From Takakia lepidozioides (taxonomy: Eukaryota > Streptophyta > Takakiopsida > Takakiales > Takakiaceae), in the NCBI GenBank assembly GCA_030704615.1, contig CM060734.1, positions 1,736,001-1,800,000 of the forward strand: a DNA stretch of 64,000 nt, given 5' to 3'. A program made the translations under genes and the position numbers. The notes below the pieces were generated by a model. The model worked only from the letters and a program-made list of their open reading frames with translations. It did no database searches and was not told the DNA's origin. Shown here in pieces: positions 1-10,020 of this stretch; positions within the stretch are counted from its first letter, which is position 1; each line of letters begins with the position of its first letter.

Positions 1-100
1 CAGAACCAAAACATCTGCATTGTGGCGTGAGAGAATGTGGGAGTCAAAAATCGGCCGTTGAAACAAGGTGCAGGTACAGCACCGTGTGGGTTCCTCCGAA

Positions 101-1195
101 TCATCTCACCACAGCGTGCTCTGGTATCCACCCGGATGGCGCAACACTTCGAAATGCCGGCAATGTCCTTGCAATTCTCCACTGTGACTCCGACACTCTT
201 GTCTCCACAATGGGTATGTTGTACTGTGTTACTACAGATGGCTCGTTTTGTTCCTCGGGCACGTGCCCTGTGCTCAAAAGAAATGACGATCTTGAACGTG
301 CAGGACTTGCGGTGTTCGACAAGACCTCCTCAGGCAACATCACGGGACCACGAGGGAGCGTGCGAATATTCTTGTCAGCTCGCCATGAATCCTCTTCACC
401 GCCAGGTGCCTCGTCAAGTCTTCATCTCACTGGACGGGTGTGAACATCTCCTTCCAAGTGTTGGTCTCTTCGAAGCAATGGCGTGTCCCGAAGGCCCTCT
501 CGCAAGGCTGCCGCCCACTTGCGAGGATTCTTCGATCTAGAGGTAGTCTGCATCAGCATTTCCTGCCTGTCCGGCCCCAAGCCCCACTGTTTCCCTTTCA
601 AGAACTCATTGTACCTGCATTGCTACATAATTGACCTGACAATGTCCTCCGTTGTGGCAGTGAGGATGTCCACCAGGTGCGCCGCAGAGGAGGCACGCCA
701 GGAAGAATGTACTGATTTGGCCATGTTTGTTGTCGCTATGTCGGTGTCGGAGTCCAGACACATTTCCTGCACATGCACATGTTGAGGTTACAAGCAAGTT
801 ACAAATAACGAGTAGCATAATATTCAACGGGACGCGAATTCGTCCAACTCACCTCCCGCATATAGTCGCCGAACTGGAGGAAACGATAATGCCACCATGC
901 TATCCAACTGACCATTGCTCCCTCGTCTGATTTCTTTACAGCACCTGACGTTGTCCACCAAGCCCGTATACATGCAAATTGTGTCTCTACATCATCCAAG
1001 GTGGGAGCACGCTTCCACGCAAGACACATGGAACGGTGCTCCTCTCTGAAATCTGGCCGCACAAGCCGGGTTTTGTAGTGCGACAAGCTCTGCAGAAAAT
1101 GGAACCCACGAGATCTCTCCTTGCCTTCCATCAGAACATTGGGGTCTTCGTACACCCTTCGGATGGCAGCCCAATTTCCACCATATGGATATTTG
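101..1195 (-). pseudogene. MULE-like transposase, copy A (5'-truncated)
   Basis: The minus strand encodes the C-terminal half of the same protein as copy B at 2,285-4,035. Reading from about 1,190 downwards it has the conserved RRVY, the FHFLQS block, a WWTTSGA block and a WWHYRFLQFG block. It continues below 785 with the segment containing TNMAKSVHSSW and ends near 101 with a tail ending in SQWRIART. As in copy B, an intron-like gap falls after the MREV residues, around 790-880. Homology to copy B stops at about 1,190, so everything N-terminal of the second-aspartate region is missing. Sequence further upstream (1,200-1,584) is open but not homologous to copy B. Frameshifts are present, so this is a decayed fragment. 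The family call rests on copy B. Confidence 0.55.
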
Positions 1196-1315
1196 CAATT
1201 GCATTTTGATACATTAGACTTTGTTTTGCAGTGTAATGAATTGCACCCCAAAACTCCTTGAATGAAACAGACAATATTAAAGTGATGTCTTTTAAACACT
1301 ATGGACTGCTGGGTA

Positions 1316-1990
1316 TCCGTTGACGTCCAGTGGCAATTCAATGACGAAACAGAATCAATACAAAGATGGCGGCAGGAAAAGTTTGCAAATCTTCCAGAAA
1401 ACTGAGTTCCAACAGTTGCAGTTGAGGGGGCCATTTCTGGAAAAATGGTGCCGAATTTCCCTATTTTGGGCCGAAAACTGGCTAAATCCCGACATTGTCT
1501 GGAAACGATGTGTGGAAAAATGGCGCCAAATTTCCAGTTACATGACCCATAACTGCCCAACATTTGTGCAATGCCCGGCACCATGTACTGAAATTCGGCG
1601 CCACATTTCCAAATTTTGGGCGTACACTTTAATCAAGTTGGGACCTATAACCGCGAAATTCGGCACCATTTTTCGCCGGAGACACCTATTACCGCGCAAT
1701 ACGTCGCCGATTTCTCCGCTTGCGAAACCTATTACCGCGAAATTCGGGGCCCATTTTTTGCAGATGTCACTCGGAATTCCCATGAGCGGAAGACGAAATA
1801 TCATGAGCACGGCTCTCAAAACTACAATTTCTACTTCAAACAATGAATATATATATATTTTTCTGACACATTCCATTAAAATAATGTTTTTTATGTTTTT
1901 TATTTCCAGAATTTGTACTTCTGCTCATGAAAACCGATTGTCTTACTACTCCGCTCATGCCGCTCATGCTCATGAAATAGCTAACCTCTT
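1316..1990. repeat. Dispersed non-coding repeat, copy 1
   Basis: This segment aligns in the same orientation with 4,033-4,587. Both begin with a block containing GAAACAGAATC and end in an identical run of GCTCATG units followed by AAATAGCTAACCTC. Inside are many copies, in both orientations, of a core like GGCGCCGAATTTCC and its complement GAAATTCGGCGCC. Such two-way motif clusters are typical of subterminal transposase-binding regions, but no terminal inverted repeat or target duplication could be fixed here. It may be the end region of the MULE-like element next to it, or an independent non-autonomous element. Confidence 0.6.
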
Positions 1991-2029
1991 GTGGCTAGAT
2001 GATGTAGTTTCTCGATTGTCATTGTTGGC

Positions 2030-2240
2030 TTAAGAGCCCGTGAGTAGTGCTTTCCCACCTCCACAAGAAAGTCGTCACCGAGTGCGGGATTAGCAATGGC
2101 CACGTACTTCACCATCCGAGACTTGTACTTGAGACGCGCCTTTGCTCGGCAGCGCTAACATACGATTCGAGTGCACCCAGGGTCAATTTCTTTTCCTCTG
2201 ACTCCATGTAGAACCTCCTCGCATGTGCCAAATCTTGGTC
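2030..2240 (-). pseudogene. Unrecognised coding remnant
   Basis: The minus strand reads as protein in two frames joined by one frameshift: first a piece containing ARRFYMESEEKKLTLGALES, then one containing KYKSRMVKYVAIANPAL and ending in HYSRALKP. The composition is that of a real helical protein rather than noise. I do not recognise the family. It abuts the start of transposase copy B but lies on the other strand, so it is probably a separate degraded element gene. Confidence 0.3.
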
Positions 2241-2284
2241 AATTCTAGTCTGTCAGCAAAGCACATAGCAATTACAAAGTTCTT

Positions 2285-4035
2285 TTGCCAGACCTCACAC
2301 GAGCTTGCATACACATTGGTGTGCAATGTCACAAATTGGCGAGGGGGAACTCGCGGGAGGCTGCCCAGGAGGCAAAGCGGCTCATTCAGGAGGAGGTCAA
2401 GTTGAGACCTGGTGCCAAACCCAAACAGATACAGCTGCAGGCCGCCCACAAGATGGCTCCGACAGACTTTCCTCTGGATGAAAAGGAAATTGAGGCATTG
2501 CTGGAGTCGGTGTCCCACGTCTGCTCCCCCAATGTCCACAACCACATTGTATCCTGCAAACAAAAAATTGGGCGAGGATCGGATATGCAGTCCATTCTGG
2601 AGGTGAAGCGACGATGTGGATATGACTACATTCATAGAAGTCGTTTTCCAGGACAAGGGAGTGAGGCAGGTCATTGTTTCATCTTCAAAATGTCCACGTG
2701 TGGGCCTGGCAGCGGCGTGGAGCTGGTCCACCGGATGACGAGTGGAGACTTGTCAAACACTAGTTGGGTCATATTCGACCATATCAAGCGCATTACAAAT
2801 CACCAGTGGGTGACAATGGGTGCACATGTCTACGACACTCGTTGCAAGATGCTAATGACCATTGCTATTTGTGAGATGAAAGGGGAAGACACACAATCCG
2901 AGATGCATCTTTGGCAGGGAATAAACGAGCAGATGGCCAGGGCGGGATTACCCCCGCCGAATTTTCGTGGTTTCATGGCGGACAACGCACAAGCAAGTTG
3001 GGCTGCAGCGCGAAGGGTGTACGGGGAAAACCCGAATGTTCCAATGGAAGGAAATGAGAGATCTTGTGGGTTCCATTTTCTGCAGAGCATGTCGCAGTAC
3101 ACAGATAGACTCGTGGCGCCAGAATTCAGAGAGCGCCACCGTTCCATGTGTCTTACATGGAAGAATGCTCCCACCTTGGATGATACAGAGACAAAGTTTG
3201 CATATATACGAGCTTGGTGGACAACGTCAGGTGCTATAAAGAAATCAGACGATGGAGCAATGGTCAGTTGGCTTGCATGGTGGCATTATCGCTTCCTCCA
3301 GTTCGGCGAGTGTATGCGGGAGGTGAGTTTAACGATTTCACGTCCCCAAGAATATTATGGTTGTCAAGCTTTGTAAGTTGCTTCTAACCTGTGAATGTGC
3401 ATGCACAGGAGATGTGTCTGGACTCCGACACCAACATGCCGACAACAAACATGGCCGAATCAGTGCATTCTTCATGGCGTGCGTCCTCTGCGACGTATCT
3501 AGTGGATATCCTCACTGCCACAATGGAGGACATTGTGAGGTCAATCATGCAGCAATGTAGATATAACGAGTTCTTGAAAGGGAAACAGTGGGGCTTGGGG
3601 CCGGACAAACAGGAAATGCTGATACGCAGTGCCTCCAGATCCAAGAATCCTCGGAAGTGGGCAGCAGCCTTGCGGGAGGGCCTTCGAGACACGCCATTGC
3701 TTCGAAGAGGCGAGCACCTGGAAGGAGATGTTCACACCCGTCCAGTGAGACGACGACTTGACGAGCCACCGGGAGGAGAAGAAGATTCATGGCGAGCTGA
3801 CAAGAATATTTGCACGGTCCTTTGAGGTCCGGTAATGTTGCCCGAGGACATCTCCTCCAGCACCGCATGCTCTGCACGTTCCAGATCGCCATCTCCTTTG
3901 AGCACAGGGCACGTGCCCGAGGAACATTCCGAGCCATCTGTTGTCACGCAGTACAACATACCCATTGTCGAGACAAGAGTGTCGGAGTCACAGTGGAGAA
4001 TTGCAAGGACAATGCCTGGATTTCGAGGCTATTGA
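2285..4035 (+). pseudogene. MULE-like DDE transposase, copy B (two exons, one internal stop)
   Basis: Exon 1 (to 3,322) carries a basic, helical N-terminal region, then a block ending in VYDTRCKMLMTIAICEM, then FRGFMADNAQASW. The two aspartates (VYDT and MADN) sit where MULE-type DDE transposases have the first two catalytic acids, followed by conserved Cys/His/Trp-rich blocks. Exon 2 (3,409 on) begins EMCLDSDTNMPTTNMAESVH and stays open to 4,035 except for one in-frame TGA at 3,823-3,825. Copy A has a sense codon there, so this is a point nonsense change. The start at 2,285 is only the first ATG of the open frame. I infer MULE-like from motif order. The exact superfamily is uncertain. Confidence 0.55.
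3323..3408 (+). other. Predicted intron of transposase copy B
   Basis: An 86-nt segment begins GTGAGT and ends TGCACAG, in phase 0 between the residues MRE and EMCLD. Removing it joins two frames that are each conserved in copy A. The pyrimidine-rich stretch before the AG supports splicing. Confidence 0.6.
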
Positions 4036-4587
4036 GATCCACTAGCAGTTCAATGTCGAAACAGAATCCATAATAAGATGACGGCAGGATGAATTTGCAG
4101 AAGTACCCAGAAAACTAAGTACTAGTTGTGGGGGCCATTTCTAGAAATATGGCGCCGAATTTCTAGATTTTGGGCCCAAAACTGGCTAAGTTCCAGCATG
4201 TCTGGGAAACATGTAACGAAAAATGGTGCCGAATTTCCAGTAATGTGGCCGAAAAGTTCCAAATATCTGTGCACTTGTAGGCACCATCTCCCGAAATTCG
4301 GCGCCGCATTTCCAATTCTTGCACCAACTTACTTGAATGGAAGGGACCTATAGCCGCGAAATTCGGCACCATTTTAACTAAGGTCGCTCGCATTTTCCAT
4401 GAGTGCAAGATTTTTTTTCATGAGCACTCCTCCAAAAACTTCAATTTCACTTTCACAGAATATATATTATAACATTATTTCTCTAACACAATCCATTAAA
4501 ACAATATTTTTAAAAATTTTAAATCCAAAAAATTAAACTTATGCTCGTGCCGCTCATGCCGCTCATGCTCATGAAATAGCTAACCTC
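4033..4587. repeat. Dispersed non-coding repeat, copy 2
   Basis: Second copy of the 1,316-1,990 repeat in the same orientation, shorter by about 120 bp, with the same cluster of two-way GAAATTCGGCGCC-like motifs and the same GCTCATG-rich end. It starts immediately after the last codons of transposase copy B. Confidence 0.6.
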
Positions 4588-4589
4588 CC

Positions 4590-6160
4590 AGAACTCTGAC
4601 ATGCATCAGCCTCTACCCCTGGCCTTTTCGTACCCCACAGTTCATTACCTCCCAGACATGTCACCCCCCCTTACTCTTTACAATACCCAACATCATAAAA
4701 AAACCTACCAATACCAGCCTATCTCTCTTCTCCCTCTCCTGCCAATGTGCTTGATCCCTCCCTTCCCCCTTGTCACCTGGCCCCACAACTCTGCCTCTGA
4801 TCAATGGCCTGCTCCTGCTCACCACACTTGGTTCCCCAATTTATATTCCGCTGGCTTTTTCTCCCAGTATGGGCCATTTACTCTCTTCCCAAATTAATGT
4901 TGCCTCACTTTGCATATTCCCATAATAGGCCTTACAGTGCCCTCGCTGTATGCCCCATGTTCACCACCTGCTCAACCCTGTCACATCCAATTAGTACTGC
5001 CTCGTATTCATACCCAAGAGCCCAAAGATGCCCCAACTATCTCACCCTCTCCTGCTGCCAAAGCATTCTGCTATTCCACCTTACCCCACTGCCCCAAAAC
5101 ACTGCCATTGGCATCCTCTATGGCCTCAGCTCAATCCCCGGTTCCTTCACTCTATGTACTCAGTCAGTAACCTCCCTTACCCATTCCACCCAATTCACCC
5201 CCCCACACAAGTGAGTGCCACGGCCTGTCTCTTCTCACCCCGTCCTGCCCATCTGCTGCCCCAACCTCAGGTCCCCTTCTTCCTACTATACTTTCCAGCT
5301 TCCCTTTAGCAACTATCTGTCCAACCCAACACCCACCCAGCTACCCACAAGCCAGCTAACCTTAATCCTATCTGCCTAGACTCCGCTAGACCTATTTTGA
5401 GCAGCCCCTCTTCCAAGTCTACCACCCCCCACCGGGGCTGCCACATTCATAATAGCCACCACCCTAATAGTCTACCCCCCTCTTTACAATCTTGCCACAA
5501 TGCCCGTACCCCTCTTAGCATATACAATATGATCTCACTCTACACTACATCTCGTTCTAACCCTTACTTCCTGATTGCAGGCTATCCATACAACACTTAC
5601 CGCACAACACACCCACACTTCCCCCTATGGGGCTTTCTCACACAATGGTCCTCTATATTCCACTCAGTCAGTTACATATGCCCCGCATATGTCCATTCAA
5701 ATAATTTGCAAAAAGCTTCCACACCCCTATCAATTATGCATATATGTTACTCGTACGAGGCCGGCCTTGGCATCAGCGTTGTCTTGAGCATGGTATTGTC
5801 GAGCAAGAATGGATTGAGCAAAGCCCCCGCATAATGCAAGTCCGTTCAAACCATCGACCAACGCTCGTAAAATGCATCCTTGGAACTGTCCGCAAGCTCA
5901 GGTTCCAAGGAGAAATGAGGATGCCTCAAGGCAGTAAGGTGACTCCAGCTACACCTTAAACTGCTATCTCTACAGTAGGTCAGCCATTTCAAAATTGTTT
6001 GAAACTTTTTGCTATAGGCAGTTTTTACTATTAGGTATCATGTTTTCTCATTTCTAAGAGCCTAGAACTAAGAACCATCCATAAAGTACCCAAAGATGGT
6101 GGGTGGGTGGATTTTTTGGCACTTAGCATGTTCCTCAGAGCAGTTTCTTAATATTTGTCA
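4590..6160. other. Pyrimidine-rich stretch, no recognisable gene
   Basis: From 4,590 to about 5,720 the plus strand is very rich in C and T and gives overlapping Pro/Ser/Leu-rich open frames with no domain signature. From 5,740 a short open frame with a more normal composition (LVRGRPWHQRCLEHG) runs to 5,959. It may be a remnant of a retroelement gag or pol, but I could not identify it. Confidence 0.3.
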
Positions 6161-6469
6161 TGTACTAAGAGAAATACACAGCAGCAATAGTGCCAAGCTA
6201 TCTGTATTCAACAGGGCTACTAGCTGACAATAAAGTCTGAGATATAAAGCAATGACAAGACAGTAGGTATTGACATGCTTCTCTAGATTTTGCATTAGTA
6301 ACCATGCATTGCTCATTACTGGTTGCTTCCCATCAAATTCCCGCAAAACAATTAGCACCGGCTCTACCTGCACAGCCCGCGCACAATGTTAGCCCTGGCC
6401 TTATTTTCAAACTCCACCCTTTTGGCAAGCATGGCATCCACAAAGTGTTGGGCCAATCAGTAGGCTCTG

Positions 6470-7477
6470 CTATAGGAGCCAGCAAAAGAGTATTAAGTAC
6501 AGCTGAGTACGAGCCTTTCCAAAGTGCAACTCAAAAGGAGAATACCTGGTGGTAGAATGCACAGAAGTCCGATAAGCAAAAATCAAAGTAGGTAAGGTAG
6601 TATCCCAATCACCCAAGATTGACCCTGTTTTCTCGAGCATAGCGCACATGGTGTGATTGAACCTTTCAGTTAGGCCATTGCACTGAGGATGATAGGGTGT
6701 TGTCGTCCAATGTTTGACACCCAGGTTAAAGCATACAATCTGCATGAGCTGGTTACAAAATTCAAAGCCTTGATCCGTGAGGATCTCTTGGGGACAACCA
6801 TGGCGCAAGATGACCTCATTGAAAAAGAATTGTGCCACTGTGTCAGCATCCTTAGCAGCCAAGGGTTGGACCTCCACCCATTTAGACAGGTAATCAGTTG
6901 CCACAGCAATGTAACAATGTCCCTTAATCGTAGGCTGGAGTCGCCCAACAAGATCTAAGCCCACTTTGGCGAATGGTTCAGACACCGGAATGGGTTGCAA
7001 GGCAAGTGAAGGACGGGCCCTAGGAAGCAGTGTCTTAGAATGGCACTCCACACATCTGGAAACATAATCAGTAACATCTTGAACCATCCCCTTCCAATAA
7101 TACTGCTCTTGAAGTCTTTTCAGGGTACGAGTGATGCCCAGGTGCCTAGCAAAGGTAGATGAATGATAGAGCTCAAGCAAGGCTGAAATAAAATCCCTCT
7201 TAGGAACCTCCACAGCAGTAATCTGACCTTCCAAAGCAATCCTTTTAAACAGTTTACCTTCACGCACCTCATGATAGGGAAAATGATAGTTAACCTGCCG
7301 CTGGATTGCTTTGGTGGTGCCTACAAAGTGAGTGCCGGTCAAGCACTTGTGGAGCAATGCCTCATGCAATTGATTCTCCATGTCTGTATTACACATGACC
7401 AGAACAAAATGGGTTAATTCAAGAATGGAGGAGTGTCCGCCCCAAGTTATCTCCTTCACCATATTACCTTGAACCAC
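6470..7477 (-). pseudogene. Integrase of E5
   Basis: The protein has an N-terminal zinc-binding segment (LYHSSTFARHLG followed by CVECH), then a core domain with the acidic triad GLDLVG, ILTDQGFEF and GLTERFN. The last two residues are 35 apart, giving a DD35E arrangement, and the block ends in FAYRTSVHSTTRYSPFEL. This is the enzyme that inserts retroelement cDNA. The C-terminal region beyond FGKAR is lost in noncoding sequence towards 6,160. The reading frame is open over about 330 codons, but its RT partner is dead. Confidence 0.85.
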
Positions 7478-7657
7478 ATCAATGTCTGGTCTAAGGCAGG
7501 GACAGGCAGGGCTGGAAGTTCAATGCCCTAAGGGGAAGAGAAAACAATCACAAAAAAAACAAACAAAACAAAAAACAATGTCACTTCTGAGTAACACCCT
7601 TGCAACTCTGATCACTACAAAACCAGATCTACTGCACACCCTAACACCCAAAGAAAA

Positions 7658-8446
7658 TTAGCCAGTGTCAAAAGCCATGAGATCCCAAGTGTCAAGCAAG
7701 TCAATGGGCCTAGGCATCTCATCAAGAAGGCTGCAAAATAATAGCTGATATGTAGCAGGAGTGGAAGCAATCACAGGTGCAGGCATGGCAATCAGATCAT
7801 CAACAGATGAGTAAGAGGTGGGAACCTTTGTTTCCCCTCTGGTCAATGCATCAGCATTACCATTCTCCTTTCTTTTCTTATAAACAATATCATACTCAAA
7901 ACCCTGTAGAAGAAGAGACCAGCGAGCCAAGCGATCTGATAATCCCCTTGGGGTCTTCAAGGCCTTAAGAGGCAGGTGGTCAGTTTCAACAGTAAAATAG
8001 CAACCATGCAAATACTGACGAAAGTGCTTTACATCAAAAATTACAGCTAACCCTTCCTTGTCTGTAATACTATAGTTGCGTTCATGTTTGTCCAACCTCC
8101 TTGAAGCATAAGCAACAACATGTTCACGCCCCTCCTTCTTTTGACTCAAAATTGCTGAGACAGCTAGATCACTGGCATCTATCTGTAACAAAAATGGAAG
8201 AGAAAAATCAGGAAAGATAAGTATGGGAGCAGATGTTAAGGCTATCTTCAATCTCTCAAAGGCCAAGGCCTCTGGCTTACCCCACTGGAATTTAACATCT
8301 TTGCATAGCAAGTAAAACAAGGGACCAGCCAGCTTAGCAAAGTGTAGAATGAACCTTCTATAGTAAGAGGCTAGACCCAAAAAGGCTCTTAGACTGTGCT
8401 TGTCCTTGGGAATAGGGAAGTCCCAAATAGCTTGGACTTTGGACAT
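7658..8446 (-). pseudogene. RT connection and RNase H domain of E5
   Basis: The frame starts with the RT thumb/connection segment (FLGLASYYRRFI) and runs through a gypsy-type RNase H domain: the first aspartate in LQIDASDLA, the glutamate in DKEGLAVIF, and a TDHLPLKAL block. It then enters the spacer leading to integrase. RNase H removes template RNA during cDNA synthesis. Key acidic residues are preserved, and the 262-codon frame ends at 7,658. Confidence 0.85.
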
Positions 8447-8959
8447 ATCAGGTTTGATCCCCTCCGCACAAAGAATGTGACAAGAATGTGACCCAAGAAC
8501 TTGAGCTTAGCCATGCAAAAGTCACACTTTTTAGCCTTTACCTTCAACCCAACAGCTCGAAGACGGCTCATTACCCGCTGTAGGTCCAACAAGTGGAGCC
8601 TCAGAAATGTAGCAGTAGCATTACATAATCCAAAAGGCATCGTTTCGTATTGAAACATGCATACCTGCAAGTAAATGCAGTTTTTCTTTGGATTTAGGAG
8701 TAAGAGGCACTTGCCAGAAGCCTGAAGCAAGATCAAGATAGGAGAAAATCGTAGCTCCGTTAAGCTGGTCCAAAGTTTCGTTAATACGAGGCAAGGGATA
8801 TACATCATTTTTGGTCATGGCACTCAACCTCCTAAAATCCACACAAAAGCGAGTCGAGCCATCCTTTTTACTTACCAAGACTATGGGACTGGCCCATGGA
8901 AATACAGATGGTTTAATGACCCCTGCATCCAGCATCTTAGTAATTTCCTCTTTGATCAC
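8389..8959 (-). pseudogene. Reverse transcriptase palm/fingers of E5, active site deleted
   Basis: The upstream frame has FCVDFRRLSAMTKND, YPLPRI and FSYLDLASGFWQVPL, the normal gypsy fingers/palm. A frameshift follows, then MPFGLCNATATF. After that the protein jumps straight to VMSRLRAVGLKVKAKKC. The intervening segment of about 40 residues, which should carry the Y-x-D-D catalytic motif, is absent. This copy therefore cannot encode an active polymerase. Confidence 0.8.
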
Positions 8960-9170
8960 TGCTCGTTATCGTGCAAATATGCAAGGACAATGCGCTAACA
9001 TGAGGAACACTGTAGACATGTTATTGGCACAATATCCCCATATGTACTACCAAGGTTGTGCAGCTCATATCCTTGACCTCTTTTTGGAAGATTGGGGAAA
9101 AAAACAGTGGGTGAAACAACTTGTGCGGCGAACGAAGACCGTTGTGTCGTTCATCCGTACACAGGCATGA
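8957..9170 (+). pseudogene. hAT-family transposase fragment (DUF659-like)
   Basis: The plus strand encodes a segment containing NMRNTVDMLLAQYP, the motif YYQGCAAHILDLFLEDWGK and then RTKTVVSFIRTQ. Plant hAT transposases have the equivalent 'CAAH-LDL-LEDIGK...I..FI' block after the second catalytic aspartate. Only about 70 codons remain. The left end abuts E5 RT exactly, and a stop follows at 9,168. Confidence 0.7.
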
Positions 9171-9274
9171 ACCAAAATACAGCCTCCGGAATCCAGGCGA
9201 AAGGCTCGTAACTACAACAAGAAAGTTCACTTACTCGGAAGAATTCTTGGTGGGCAAACTGTGTGTGTCCGTCT

Positions 9275-9484
9275 GCAACTTGGGAATTTATATCCAAAGC
9301 TTCGAAGCACATTGAGGGCCCTTATCTCATCACTGAAAAGCTTCGTGGGAGAAAATTCATGTTGCTTCCCCAACATCATTCCACACCGCACATACCTCAC
9401 CCAGTGCATGTGGACTCTTTGGTTCACAACAAATTGGTCTTCGATCTTACCTGCTTAAATGTGGAAGGCAGGACGACAGGCTGA
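9275..9484 (+). pseudogene. Retroelement integrase C-terminal fragment
   Basis: A short plus-strand frame contains GPYLITEKLRGRKFMLLPQ followed by VHVDSLVHN, which fits the small beta-barrel at the C-terminus of retroelement integrases (the GPY-type module). Nothing upstream in the same frame belongs to an integrase core, so it is an isolated tail. It may mark the 3' coding end of an element whose LTR lies to the right. Confidence 0.45.
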
Positions 9485-9532
9485 TCTTTGTGTGTGTTTG
9501 AGTGCAGGGATTGAGGCTGAAGTGTTGCAGCC

Positions 9533-9643
9533 TTGTGTCTTTTCTGGTGGTCCAAGCTATGGCCATCTCTTGTGTCTTTTCTGGTGGTCCAAGCTGTGGC
9601 CATCTCTTGTGTCTTTTTTTGGTGGTCCAAGCAGTGTCCATCT
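9533..9643. repeat. 37-bp tandem repeat, three copies
   Basis: Three units begin at 9,533, 9,570 and 9,607, each opening TTGTGTCTTTT and containing GGTGGTCCAAGC. Units one and two differ by one base. The third is more diverged. Confidence 0.85.
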
Positions 9644-9719
9644 CTGGTGTTTGTGTGGTAAGCAAATAATGGTATGCTTCAAACCAGCGACATCTAGTGT
9701 TAGAGGAGGTGGAGAACCT

Positions 9720-10020
9720 TAGCACAGGCTTTAGCTTCGTGTTAGTTTCTGCATCACTGTTGTAACATGATTGCGGTTTTTCCCCAGCAACTTTTGTCCT
9801 TAGCCCACTTTGCAAGTGCAAGGTTTTCTCGCTGAGGGTTTTTTCATCCCTCTCACGCCGGATGCTAGTATTAGGCTTGGTATGATTTCATAGCTTCGGC
9901 AGTTAGTTATTTCTGTTAGCTCACGGAGCTCGCTTTCCAAGCGGGGCAAGCTTCACATATGTATAGCTCCAGATTCTCTGGCAGTGCATATGCTCTCCTG
10001 TCAGTCCCTTGGACGAAAAG
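9720..10020 (+). repeat. Possible LTR remnant
   Basis: A purine-rich run (AGAGGAGGTGGAGAA, 9,701-9,715) precedes a segment containing GGTTTTCTCGCTGAGGG, which resembles the R-U5 part of many plant LTRs. No second copy exists in the window, so borders cannot be set. Confidence 0.25.

Larger units (their letters stand above)
6470..8959 (-). mobile_element. Decayed Ty3/gypsy pol remnant (E5)
   Basis: The minus strand reads reverse transcriptase, RNase H and integrase in the gypsy order. Gag and protease are missing: homology begins abruptly at the start of the RT palm at 8,959, where an unrelated plus-strand hAT fragment begins. No LTR could be found on either side. The RNase H-integrase interval (7,480-7,657) is A-rich on the plus strand. 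It is clearly older than E1-E3, with several frame breaks and an RT active-site deletion. Confidence 0.85.

Noticed and set aside
27-540. Overlapping plus-strand open frames at the left edge
   Set aside because: They are the antisense of transposase copy A. The conserved protein is on the minus strand, as comparison with copy B shows.
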